A stretch of DNA of 64,000 nt from JAZDLR01 sp964540995. Lineage in GTDB: Bacteria; Patescibacteriota; Patescibacteriia; UBA1558; 2-01-FULL-52-15. The position numbers were made by a program, and so were the translations under genes. The stretch spans positions 1-64,000 of the forward strand of contig CAZIOU010000002.1 of the NCBI GenBank assembly GCA_964540995.1, in the 5' to 3' direction. Below are positions 22,734 to 30,962 of the stretch, piece after piece. Below the pieces are notes generated by a model that saw only the letters and a program-made list of their open reading frames with translations, was not told the origin of the DNA and made no database searches. How positions within the stretch are numbered: the stretch's first letter is position 1; each line of letters begins with the position of its first letter.

Positions 22734-23909
22734 TTATTGAATATCGCGCATTGCTAAACCGATCGACGAAGCCATTTGCGGAGCAATACCATCCAAGACT
22801 GGCTTCAGATCCAATGGATAAATAACTCGATCCCAAGGATTACCTATAACTGTCGGGATCTTCACAATTTCCTGGAGATAATTGGGTAAATTCGGTAAGA
22901 AAGCTGAACCACCAGCCAAGATCAGCTTCTCCAGCTTCAACGTGCCTTGATTCAGATACAGATCATAGACATATTGAATCTCATGAACGATAGGTGCCAA
23001 GCTGTCAGTAATAGTCTTAGGGATACCGCGACCGCCATCGCTCTGCATAACACCGAAATCAATCTTAAACTGTTCAGCTCGCTCGAAAGCTACATTCAGA
23101 CTATTCATGATAGCTTTAGTAATATTGTGACCACCGATATCCAATCCTCTATTTAAAATAGGTACGCCCTTCTCAATAATGACAATGTCCGTAGACAACG
23201 CGCCAATATCCACGATCATTGTCGGCGTCTCATCATTTCCAATCAAGGAACGTGACAAAGCAAAAGCTTCTGTCTCCAACGAGAGTAAGTCCAATTTGAT
23301 TGATTTGAAAATTTCCAGATACTTAGCTACCAGCTGCTTCGGTGCCGCAGTCAATAACAAACGAATGTTTTCTTTCTCCGATTGAGCTGCTTTAGCCATT
23401 ACCCGCTCTTGCTCTTTGGTATCTTTGGCTTCTTCTTTGGCCTTATCTTCAGGCGATAGCTCCTTTTTCTTACCAAAAATAGCACCCAGATCTTGGGATA
23501 AGAGAGGGTTTCCTGAACTTAAGACATTGGCTTCGCTTTCGGCCAATACCTTCCAATCCAAGATCATCTCTTCCAAGGGTAGTGGGATAAATTTCTTAGC
23601 TTCCCAGCGTACTGCCGCTGCCAGATCCTTACGCGACATGCGCGGCAAGCTGATAATCGAGTTAAAAACCGCAAAGGTAGGCAAAGCGGCCACACATTTA
23701 TTGGAACTAACTTTAGCTTTCTTGAGTAAAGCTTCCAGCACTTTGGCGGCTTTAAGCGTGGTAGCGGGATTATTGCTGCGCACCAAGTCTGTCTCTACTT
23801 CAGCAAAACCATACGTCACCAAAGCCGGCTGACCATTTTGATTAGCCAATTCTACAATTTTAATACTCGAAGTACCGATGTCGATGCCGAGATAACTCTT
23901 CTTAGCCAT
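22734..23909 (-). CDS. pilM: Type IV pilus actin-like ATPase
   Basis: PilM is the cytoplasmic actin-like partner of PilN. The 391-residue protein starts KKSYLGIDIGTSSIKIVEL (phosphate-1), has MIVDIGALSTDIVII (phosphate-2) and LILAGGSAFLPNLPNYL (adenosine motif). A charged Lys/Glu-rich loop of about 40 residues in the middle (KKKELSPEDKAKEEAKDTKEQERV) is longer than usual. It is the first gene of the PilM-N-O-(P)-B operon; its promoter lies 55 nt upstream. Confidence 0.95.
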   Translation of the reverse strand: MAKKSYLGIDIGTSSIKIVELANQNGQPALVTYGFAEVETDLVRSNNPATTLKAAKVLEALLKKAKVSSNKCVAALPTFAVFNSIISLPRMSRKDLAAAVRWEAKKFIPLPLEEMILDWKVLAESEANVLSSGNPLLSQDLGAIFGKKKELSPEDKAKEEAKDTKEQERVMAKAAQSEKENIRLLLTAAPKQLVAKYLEIFKSIKLDLLSLETEAFALSRSLIGNDETPTMIVDIGALSTDIVIIEKGVPILNRGLDIGGHNITKAIMNSLNVAFERAEQFKIDFGVMQSDGGRGIPKTITDSLAPIVHEIQYVYDLYLNQGTLKLEKLILAGGSAFLPNLPNYLQEIVKIPTVIGNPWDRVIYPLDLKPVLDGIAPQMASSIGLAMRDIQ

Positions 23910-23946
23910 GAAATATGTTAGGGATATGCAGACTTGGTAAACAAAT

Positions 23947-23968
23947 ACACAAGTGTAAAAACTTGTGT
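23947..23968. promoter_or_regulatory. Inverted repeat at the pilM transcription start
   Basis: ACACAAGT and ACTTGTGT separated by 6 nt. It lies just downstream of the pilM -10 and spans the predicted start near 23964. It could be a repressor site, or a weak terminator for the upstream surface-protein operon. Confidence 0.45.
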
Positions 23969-23970
23969 TT

Positions 23971-23979
23971 ATTATACCA
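23971..23979 (-). promoter_or_regulatory. Extended -10 promoter of the pilM operon
   Basis: TGGTATAAT on the minus strand, start near 23964, leader about 55 nt. Confidence 0.65.
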
Positions 23980-24002
23980 TAAAAATATCCCCGACGTAAT
24001 GT

Positions 24003-26042
24003 CTAGAACCCAAAACTAAAGCGCGGTAATGATTTACTTAAATCTTTCAATCCAGCAGGCGGATTGGCTTGCAGACGACCATCTGCAATGAAGACTTCGG
24101 CTGGTTGATTGCGACCTTTGGTATCAGTTGAGAAGTAGCTACGTTGCAGATTAAGCTGCTTAGCGATGACGTTACCGGAGATCTTCAGCTGCTTAGGTGC
24201 AGTACGATCATTACCCGTAGTGAAACGCCCACAACCCTCCGAATCAGGCGGATTGATAGGGTCAATCACGGCCGGACATTTATTATTACCATTCTGGCCC
24301 AATACGATAAAGGTGCCTACTATGTCCGTGACGCTGGGGTCAATTGTTACGTCACCTAGAACTATCCACACCAGCGAAGGAATATGTTGGACCCGACTCA
24401 ACGTACCGCCTGTTTGATAAGTAATATTCTTATTGATCGTTAAATTATCGCCCACGAAGATAATTCCGGCACCAGAAATGTCATTATTGCCATTCTGAAT
24501 TTCTATCGCTTTGTTGATGGTCAGTGCCCGAGAGGAGAAATAGACTTTGTTATTGAGCTTCAAAGAATTTAAGGCAGCAAAATAACTATCATCGACATCA
24601 AGCACTTCAGAGCCAAATTTGTTGTACTGATCAGTACCATAGCGACCACTTATACCTTGCCAATCAATCGAGCCGACGGTGCTGGTAGAGTGACCAGTAG
24701 AGAAATCATAAGACAAAAATGTCGGAGCCGTGGTCAAGAAAGGACGTACCGATTCTGGGGTGCTACTGGATATCCAACGAGTAATCGTTCCTTTGGCATC
24801 GATCAGATAGGCGGCATTGGATTGACCTTGTGGTGGCGCAAGATAGGATAAAATATTATTTTCCGAATAGACGCTGCCACGTTGTGCTTGGGTATAAGGA
24901 GCAGCCGAACCATATACTACTGGGTTGAAAGCAATCCAACCAAATCCTTGCTGTTTACCGGCGGCATCAGCCCAAGCATTATAGCCCCAGCCACACATTT
25001 CGGCCGAAGACTTAGTATAGTCGCATTTAGCGCCGCCAGTGCAGTTACCATCTACAGCGCAATACGTCCCATTATTACTGCAAGAGGGATAATAATTCAC
25101 CACTACACCCGGAACCTTATAGCAGGCTGAGCAACTACTAGCATGACAGCGATTCTGCGTGCCAGTACAGGAACCACCGTAAACCGAATTCTGACATTGT
25201 GTGCAGTTAACACAGAGAATATTGGGGTTCGGCGCTAAGGTTGAATCTGTAAATCCGTCATTGGTCAGATAACAGCCTTTGCAAGAATTACTATAGCCGC
25301 CCGAAGCCGCCCAACAGCCGAAACAACCCGTTACATCGCCCGTGGGACTGACCTGAGTCGTGCTATCAAAAGGAAACCCGACAAAGGCACGACTCTCTTC
25401 GCCTGTTTGAGCTAGATTAAGCACAGCCGCCCGAGCATCTTTCTGCGCAGGATTATTGAGTATCCCATCATATTTATCATCACCTGCACTAGAAGGGTTA
25501 ACACTACTCTTGAGATAATAGACATCGATGTTACTAAACTTCTCAATCTTGACGCCGTCTGAGCTAAGCTGACTACAGACATTGCCATAGAGAGAATGAT
25601 TGGAAGGGCAGGACGAGCTTTGATCGAAGCAGACCCAGCCAAAAATATCTGACCAAGCACAACCTTTAAGGTAATCGTTAACACCATTGAAAGTCAAACT
25701 AGCAGCATCGTCATCTAATCTATTTTTGGTGCTCGTATTATCAGCTTTGCGGACATCAACATTGAGACCATAACTACTATTTCTGCACTGAGAATCAAGG
25801 ACACCATCATTATCAAAGTCATTGAGACAATTAGTACTCAGCCAACCCAAACCATACAACTGACCATAATTATTGGGCGTGGTATCGATCTGTCCGCTCC
25901 AAGCCCATTTATGTACCGAGTCGGACGTAATAGCCCATGCCATTGGTAAGAAGCGCCAACCCAATCCCAGAGTGGTTACGATGACTAGAGCGATGATTAC
26001 TTGTCTTAGGGACAAGCGGTAATGGATGCTACGCCGGTGCAT
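24003..26042 (-). CDS. Exported cysteine-rich surface protein with AWS/GW motifs
   Basis: A 679-residue protein with a basic start and hydrophobic segment (VIIALVIVTTLGLGWRFLPMAWA). Short tryptophan motifs recur: WAWSGQ...GLGWLS, CAWSDIFGWVCFD and WGYNAWAD...GFGWIAFNP. The middle (about 230-350) is crowded with cysteines. The C-terminal 200 residues have regular short hydrophobic strands (LTINKAIEIQN, LTINKNITYQ, VTIDPSVTDI, LKISGNVIAK) that suggest a beta-helix. The family is unnamed here. It is last in the surface-protein operon, overlapping its neighbour by 37 bp, and just upstream of pilM. Confidence 0.75.
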   Translation of the reverse strand: MHRRSIHYRLSLRQVIIALVIVTTLGLGWRFLPMAWAITSDSVHKWAWSGQIDTTPNNYGQLYGLGWLSTNCLNDFDNDGVLDSQCRNSSYGLNVDVRKADNTSTKNRLDDDAASLTFNGVNDYLKGCAWSDIFGWVCFDQSSSCPSNHSLYGNVCSQLSSDGVKIEKFSNIDVYYLKSSVNPSSAGDDKYDGILNNPAQKDARAAVLNLAQTGEESRAFVGFPFDSTTQVSPTGDVTGCFGCWAASGGYSNSCKGCYLTNDGFTDSTLAPNPNILCVNCTQCQNSVYGGSCTGTQNRCHASSCSACYKVPGVVVNYYPSCSNNGTYCAVDGNCTGGAKCDYTKSSAEMCGWGYNAWADAAGKQQGFGWIAFNPVVYGSAAPYTQAQRGSVYSENNILSYLAPPQGQSNAAYLIDAKGTITRWISSSTPESVRPFLTTAPTFLSYDFSTGHSTSTVGSIDWQGISGRYGTDQYNKFGSEVLDVDDSYFAALNSLKLNNKVYFSSRALTINKAIEIQNGNNDISGAGIIFVGDNLTINKNITYQTGGTLSRVQHIPSLVWIVLGDVTIDPSVTDIVGTFIVLGQNGNNKCPAVIDPINPPDSEGCGRFTTGNDRTAPKQLKISGNVIAKQLNLQRSYFSTDTKGRNQPAEVFIADGRLQANPPAGLKDLSKSLPRFSFGF

Positions 26043-27580
26043 ATTCCTGCTGTTCTACAAGCAATAATTATTTTTCTTAAATCACATTCGGACATTGTGA
26101 CGCCATGAACCGAGATACCACTCTGACTGACAATCATTGTACCATCAACTGTTAGACCCGCCGAGTCGATCGAGGCATCATTGGCTACAAGTAAGTCATT
26201 ACCTAGATAACTATCACCACTGACGGTGACGGCATCTGCGCGTACAGCACCCAAATCAGCTTCAGTCAATCGCGTCGATCCGTTGACATCAAGCACATAC
26301 TTAGGTGATGTCGTACCGATACCAACGTTACTGACTGCCGTGCTGCCACTAAGGTAACTTTCGAAATACATATTATAAGCCACCGCGGGGTTCTGTTTCC
26401 AACGATCGGTATTGCCCGTCGCCAAACTCCAGCCGCAATTGGGGGCACCAGCAGTACACAATTTGTAATTGCCCCAGTAGAGATCACTACCAGCTAGAAC
26501 AAGGGGCGTGCCGGCCAAAGTATTCTCCACCGCACCCACCTGAACCTGCGGTACTACTGCTCCAGTGACCTGAAGACGTCCATTGATACGTGCTGCCCAC
26601 CCACTCTGACTACCAGCAATCAGTCCTGAGCCGACACCGCTATGGTAGGCGTAGATACCAGCCGAATCCTTCTTGTCTGATGGTGTATAGCCATATAATG
26701 CAGCCGAGACACCACGAGAACTAGTACCGCCATTGATCACTCTCGTACCAGCATCGACGCCAATATTACTTACTGCTATGGCCGACGACGTGGAATACTG
26801 TGATACCAAGGCGACAATACGGTTATTCTGCATATTGAGATTCATCTGTGCTTTGTGCGGATTGAATTCGCCCAAATTATCCATAACTGTATAACCCTGA
26901 TTACCGAACCCGCACTGCTTATTGGTAGAATCAGGCTTACATACTAATGACTGTCCATAATAGACTGGCGCTGCCCCAGTTGATCCGATGGCTGCAACAG
27001 CTAATTGATTCTGAATCGTTTCTCCTATCTGGAGACGTCCTGCCGAAGTGCCAATATCAACCAATGTTAATCTGCCGGAGATAATCGCACTCACCTCTCC
27101 AGCCGGCGAATTAGTAATCAAACCATAGCCAGCAGAAGTTCCGCCACGATTGAACGCCCCTAGAGCTGGTTGAGTGGCCGATTTGTTGCTAGTATAAATC
27201 GCCATACCAGTCAGCGCGCCGATACGAGCAGCCTCTATATTAGAAATAACAGTACTCTCAACTTCCAGCGCTGGTTTAGCATCGACAGCACCGCTCAATC
27301 CCCCATCGCCGATAGCAGAAATAGAAAAATCATTCATATTAATATTGAAACGAGCTTTGTGTGTCCAATTTTTACACCCCTCAGTCGAAGTATCGGCGTC
27401 ACAAAGCACACCGAGACCTCCCAAATTATCACCTTGTTGGGTCAGCGGTGGCTTGTCATCCTGTCGTGGCGGATTGAATTTGGCACCGGTCCAAGTCTGT
27501 GCTTGCAACATAGTCAAACCGGCCGTCAGTATCAAAACTGGGATGGCAATCTGCAACGAGATAGTGATTAGACGTTTCAT
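26006..27580 (-). CDS. Exported modular surface protein (paralogue 3)
   Basis: A 524-residue protein with signal helix LQIAIPVLILTAGLTMLQAQTW. It then shows GDNLGG...HKARFNINMNDFSISAI and later DNLGEFNPHKAQMNLNMQNNRIVAL. Two copies of the Y(W/Y)G...LVC...CG(W/F) module are present (VYYGQSLVCKPD...CGFG and LYWGNYKLCTAGAPNCGW). These modules occur in the same order in the next two genes. Gly/Ala/Ser/Thr-rich, repetitive beta-type sequence dominates, like phage tail-fibre or trimeric adhesin stalks. ALSGVTMSECDLRKI-like C-terminal text suggests a defined end domain. Function unknown; adhesion is the best guess. Confidence 0.75.
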   Translation of the reverse strand: MKRLITISLQIAIPVLILTAGLTMLQAQTWTGAKFNPPRQDDKPPLTQQGDNLGGLGVLCDADTSTEGCKNWTHKARFNINMNDFSISAIGDGGLSGAVDAKPALEVESTVISNIEAARIGALTGMAIYTSNKSATQPALGAFNRGGTSAGYGLITNSPAGEVSAIISGRLTLVDIGTSAGRLQIGETIQNQLAVAAIGSTGAAPVYYGQSLVCKPDSTNKQCGFGNQGYTVMDNLGEFNPHKAQMNLNMQNNRIVALVSQYSTSSAIAVSNIGVDAGTRVINGGTSSRGVSAALYGYTPSDKKDSAGIYAYHSGVGSGLIAGSQSGWAARINGRLQVTGAVVPQVQVGAVENTLAGTPLVLAGSDLYWGNYKLCTAGAPNCGWSLATGNTDRWKQNPAVAYNMYFESYLSGSTAVSNVGIGTTSPKYVLDVNGSTRLTEADLGAVRADAVTVSGDSYLGNDLLVANDASIDSAGLTVDGTMIVSQSGISVHGVTMSECDLRKIIIACRTAGICTGVASITACP

Positions 27581-27581
27581 A

Positions 27582-30500
27582 TTAGGGAGTAGCTAGCCAG
27601 GTTTTGAGCTGGTTAAGCAAATTCTTGGTCAGGACGGTATTACCAATCTGAATTGAACCAGAAGTAGAAATCAATGGACCGTTATTGATAGTCAAATTGC
27701 CTCCGATATAGAGACCGCTGGCAACATAGAGATTACCCGCTGTGTAGATGCCAGCAGTTAATAACGAATCTAGAGTGGCTAGTCCTAATGAAGTGGTTTG
27801 CAAATTAGCGCTCGGGATCTTGATAACATTTAGGAAACTAGAAGGTGTCCTCCATCCAAAACCATAGATATAATTACCGTTAATTTCAAAGTTTTCCAGA
27901 TCGAAATAACTCAAACTATCTAAACGGTAACTCAACATGATCGGTATAGATGTTTGAGGGCTCTCAATATCAAAGATGGTAAAAATTCTATTGAAAGCTC
28001 CTTGACCAGAAATATAGGCGTATTTGCCTGCGACCTTCAGATCGTTACCGTTAGTAACGATGGACGCCGATTTATTGATCAAACTCGGATTCGCTACATC
28101 AGCCACATCAATGGCGTAGAGCGCAGTAGAAGTGAAGCCGGAGCTATCGAAAGCGACGTAAGCCACCGTCCCTCGGACGATCACTTTGGTAGCTTTATCA
28201 CTACCCGGATCATAAGTTCCCATAGAGACCGGTATCGCTGAATTACTAATGTCAACGATTCTTAAACCAGCAGTATTACGGGTAATGTACGCATACGAAC
28301 CCTGAACATAGATATCTGTTCCGCTGATCGCCAACGTCCCCACAACAACAGGGTTAAGCGGATCATGAATATCCAAGACATATAAGCCTTGGCCCGTAAC
28401 TGCATAGAGATAGGTGCCAGAAATATATAATCCATCAACCGGCGTATTATCTGACGGCAAAGTAATATTCTTCACGGGCAGCGTTAGATTACTGACGTCG
28501 ACTACTTGAAAACCGTTATTACTATTGCCGACGAAGGCATAATGACCTGCGACTTTCAGCTCTTGGTTGGGGATTGATGTCAGTGGTTTGGGTGAAGCAT
28601 TGACTGGAGTCAGTGACTCTGGATCGGACAAATCATAAATTGTGAGATTGCCCGGACCACTCTGCGAATAGGTTGTATACAATCGAGAACCATCACTCGT
28701 AATACCCCCTGGATTGACGATAGGCCTACTAGTAACCGTAGTGATGACAGTTGAAGTCGGTACCAAATCTAATTTCTGCCTGGCGGTTGTTTGTGGATGA
28801 CCTAGGGTCACCAACATATCAGTATAAGCATCGCTACCCAGAGCATCCCAGAGACTATTCACCGTCCCGCCGGAAGTTGCCCAACCGCAATTAAGCTTGG
28901 TAGCATCACAGAGTAGCTTATCACCCCAATACAAATTTGTATCCGCGCTGCTCGTAGCTCTTTCAGCGGCCAGACGGTTATTCTCCGCGCCAAGAACTAA
29001 TTGACCTGATACTCGTACATCGGGATCAGTCATCAGCTGCGTCTTACCGAAGAGTCGCGCTCCTGGACCAGCGAGAGACCAGGCATTGATGCCATAGGAA
29101 CTACCAGCACTGTAACCGAGTGCCGCCGTCGGTTGAGTGTAGGTTAACGACATTAGTGAGGGTTGCGGCGCAATCAAGTTACCACGATGGAAACCAGATC
29201 GATATCCCATGGGGGTACTTACCCAAGCTCCTGAAGATAACCGATAACCAGCCCCTCCTCCACCCTGCCAATCAAAGACATAAGGAGTTCCATTGATGAA
29301 TGCAATGTCCACAGCGCCGCCGCTCGGAGCTCCCGTGGGCGCAGGTAAATCAATATAAGCCGGCGCCCATGAAGTTCCATTATATTTATAGATAGCGTAG
29401 TCACCGGTACCGACATACAAGTCTTTGCCATACCAAGTCCATGCACTATCCACAGTAGAGTTAGTGCCATGAGCCAGACTATTTATACCTTGCGAAGGGT
29501 TAATTAAAACGGGTGCAGCCGAACCGTCATAGGTGTAAATCTTGATCCCAGCGGTATCGGTTTCTGCCATGATATACAACAAGCCATCATGCGCCATTAA
29601 TTTGCTACCATAAATACAACCAAAGCTGCCGATAGTAGCAGACGTATTCCAGCTCGTGCCATTATAATTCAAGAGACGACAACCGCCGGCCGAATTGTCA
29701 GCCGTGAGGGCGTATAATTTGTCTTTATAGCTTTCTAACGATGCGACTTTATTTAAATACCCACCCTCCACGCCACTCACCTGAGTACAAGAATTACCCG
29801 TCGATCCAGTAGTATAGAGACGATGACTTGTCTGACTATTGTCAGTGAAGAAACTATATAATTTATCTTGGTAGACACCGAGTGCGGCGACGTCAAAATT
29901 ATTACTTATGCCACTACAGATATTCGAGGCACTGATCTTAGTATTAGACCATTTACCGCCCCCAAAAGTGTTGCCAGATTTGGTTTGGAGACCGGAATGC
30001 GTCAGGAGGAAATTACCCGTACCAAATTGGCGACTACCCCAGTAGATACGACTTTTAAATACTACCGGTCGAGTATATTGAGCACCATTGAAAAATCCCG
30101 GGAAAGTGATGTCTGACGTCTGAATGGTAGTACCCCACTTGAGATCAGTCTGGGCGTAAACACCGAAATAATTCTGCGCCGTGCTCGATAAACCCGTTGG
30201 GATACCGAGAGCCGTGGTCGTATAGGTGTAGTTATTCCAAGCATCGAGACTACTTTCCTTCTGCACGCCCGCCGAAGACACATCATTACCAAGATTAATG
30301 ATGCGGAAATTATTCATATCAAGGCGGTGATCGGCAATATGATTGCCTAGATTATCACCCGTACTGACAGAGAACCGCCCACAATTAACTTTGGTCACAT
30401 CACACAACATGTTGTCACCCCAATATAAGCTGGTTGCTGCGGCCGTGACACCGGCAGGTTGCCAACCAACATAGAGGTTGTTGTTATTGCCAGGGAATTC

Positions 30501-30962
30501 TACTGTGGCCTTCTTACCGGCCAGCTGCATATATTGACCAAAAAAAGCACCGTATCCCATGGTTGTACTGGCGAAGAGGCCATAGCCGGCGCCTGTATTC
30601 TTGGCCTTAACCGTCGGTACTGTCAGTGAACTGCTCGTGGCTTGGATTCCATCGGCTGCTCCTCGCGTGAGGAAGCTGCCACCGATTGCATAGCCGGTGG
30701 AGGTGGCTGCTAAAGCTGCTGCTGTGGCGTTATTATTGGTACTGATATTATAGATACGCTTCCCGTTTACATTAACGTTGGTACGAGCATGATGGTCACC
30801 AAATTCATCGTTACCACTGGCTCCCAATAATTGCACATTACCATTGTTAGGTGGGAAGATATTGAGTCCCGGCCCTTTCCAAGCATTAGCCATGACATAA
30901 CCACCGCTCACAAGCAGAACGGCTAACAACGAACCTAAGATAATGAGCTGATGCTGCTTCAT
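27582..30962 (-). CDS. Exported surface protein with LVIVD repeats (paralogue 2)
   Basis: A 1126-residue protein with N-terminal helix IILGSLLAVLLVSGGYVMANAW. Early modules are GNDEFGDHHARTNVNVNGKRIYN and GDNLGNHIADHRLDMNNFRIIN. Two LYWGD...LLCD...CG modules follow. The centre (about 290-620) has kelch/propeller-like blades (DKLYSFFTDN, DKLYALTADN, LLYIMAET). The C-terminal third has clear LVIVD repeats (GFQVVDVSN, GLYVLDIHDPLNPVVVG, GLRIVDISNSAIPVSMG), a beta-propeller fold of exported proteins. It starts with an ATGA overlap to the previous gene. Probably a ligand-binding head on a stalk. Confidence 0.8.
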   Translation of the reverse strand: MKQHQLIILGSLLAVLLVSGGYVMANAWKGPGLNIFPPNNGNVQLLGASGNDEFGDHHARTNVNVNGKRIYNISTNNNATAAALAATSTGYAIGGSFLTRGAADGIQATSSSLTVPTVKAKNTGAGYGLFASTTMGYGAFFGQYMQLAGKKATVEFPGNNNNLYVGWQPAGVTAAATSLYWGDNMLCDVTKVNCGRFSVSTGDNLGNHIADHRLDMNNFRIINLGNDVSSAGVQKESSLDAWNNYTYTTTALGIPTGLSSTAQNYFGVYAQTDLKWGTTIQTSDITFPGFFNGAQYTRPVVFKSRIYWGSRQFGTGNFLLTHSGLQTKSGNTFGGGKWSNTKISASNICSGISNNFDVAALGVYQDKLYSFFTDNSQTSHRLYTTGSTGNSCTQVSGVEGGYLNKVASLESYKDKLYALTADNSAGGCRLLNYNGTSWNTSATIGSFGCIYGSKLMAHDGLLYIMAETDTAGIKIYTYDGSAAPVLINPSQGINSLAHGTNSTVDSAWTWYGKDLYVGTGDYAIYKYNGTSWAPAYIDLPAPTGAPSGGAVDIAFINGTPYVFDWQGGGGAGYRLSSGAWVSTPMGYRSGFHRGNLIAPQPSLMSLTYTQPTAALGYSAGSSYGINAWSLAGPGARLFGKTQLMTDPDVRVSGQLVLGAENNRLAAERATSSADTNLYWGDKLLCDATKLNCGWATSGGTVNSLWDALGSDAYTDMLVTLGHPQTTARQKLDLVPTSTVITTVTSRPIVNPGGITSDGSRLYTTYSQSGPGNLTIYDLSDPESLTPVNASPKPLTSIPNQELKVAGHYAFVGNSNNGFQVVDVSNLTLPVKNITLPSDNTPVDGLYISGTYLYAVTGQGLYVLDIHDPLNPVVVGTLAISGTDIYVQGSYAYITRNTAGLRIVDISNSAIPVSMGTYDPGSDKATKVIVRGTVAYVAFDSSGFTSTALYAIDVADVANPSLINKSASIVTNGNDLKVAGKYAYISGQGAFNRIFTIFDIESPQTSIPIMLSYRLDSLSYFDLENFEINGNYIYGFGWRTPSSFLNVIKIPSANLQTTSLGLATLDSLLTAGIYTAGNLYVASGLYIGGNLTINNGPLISTSGSIQIGNTVLTKNLLNQLKTWLATP

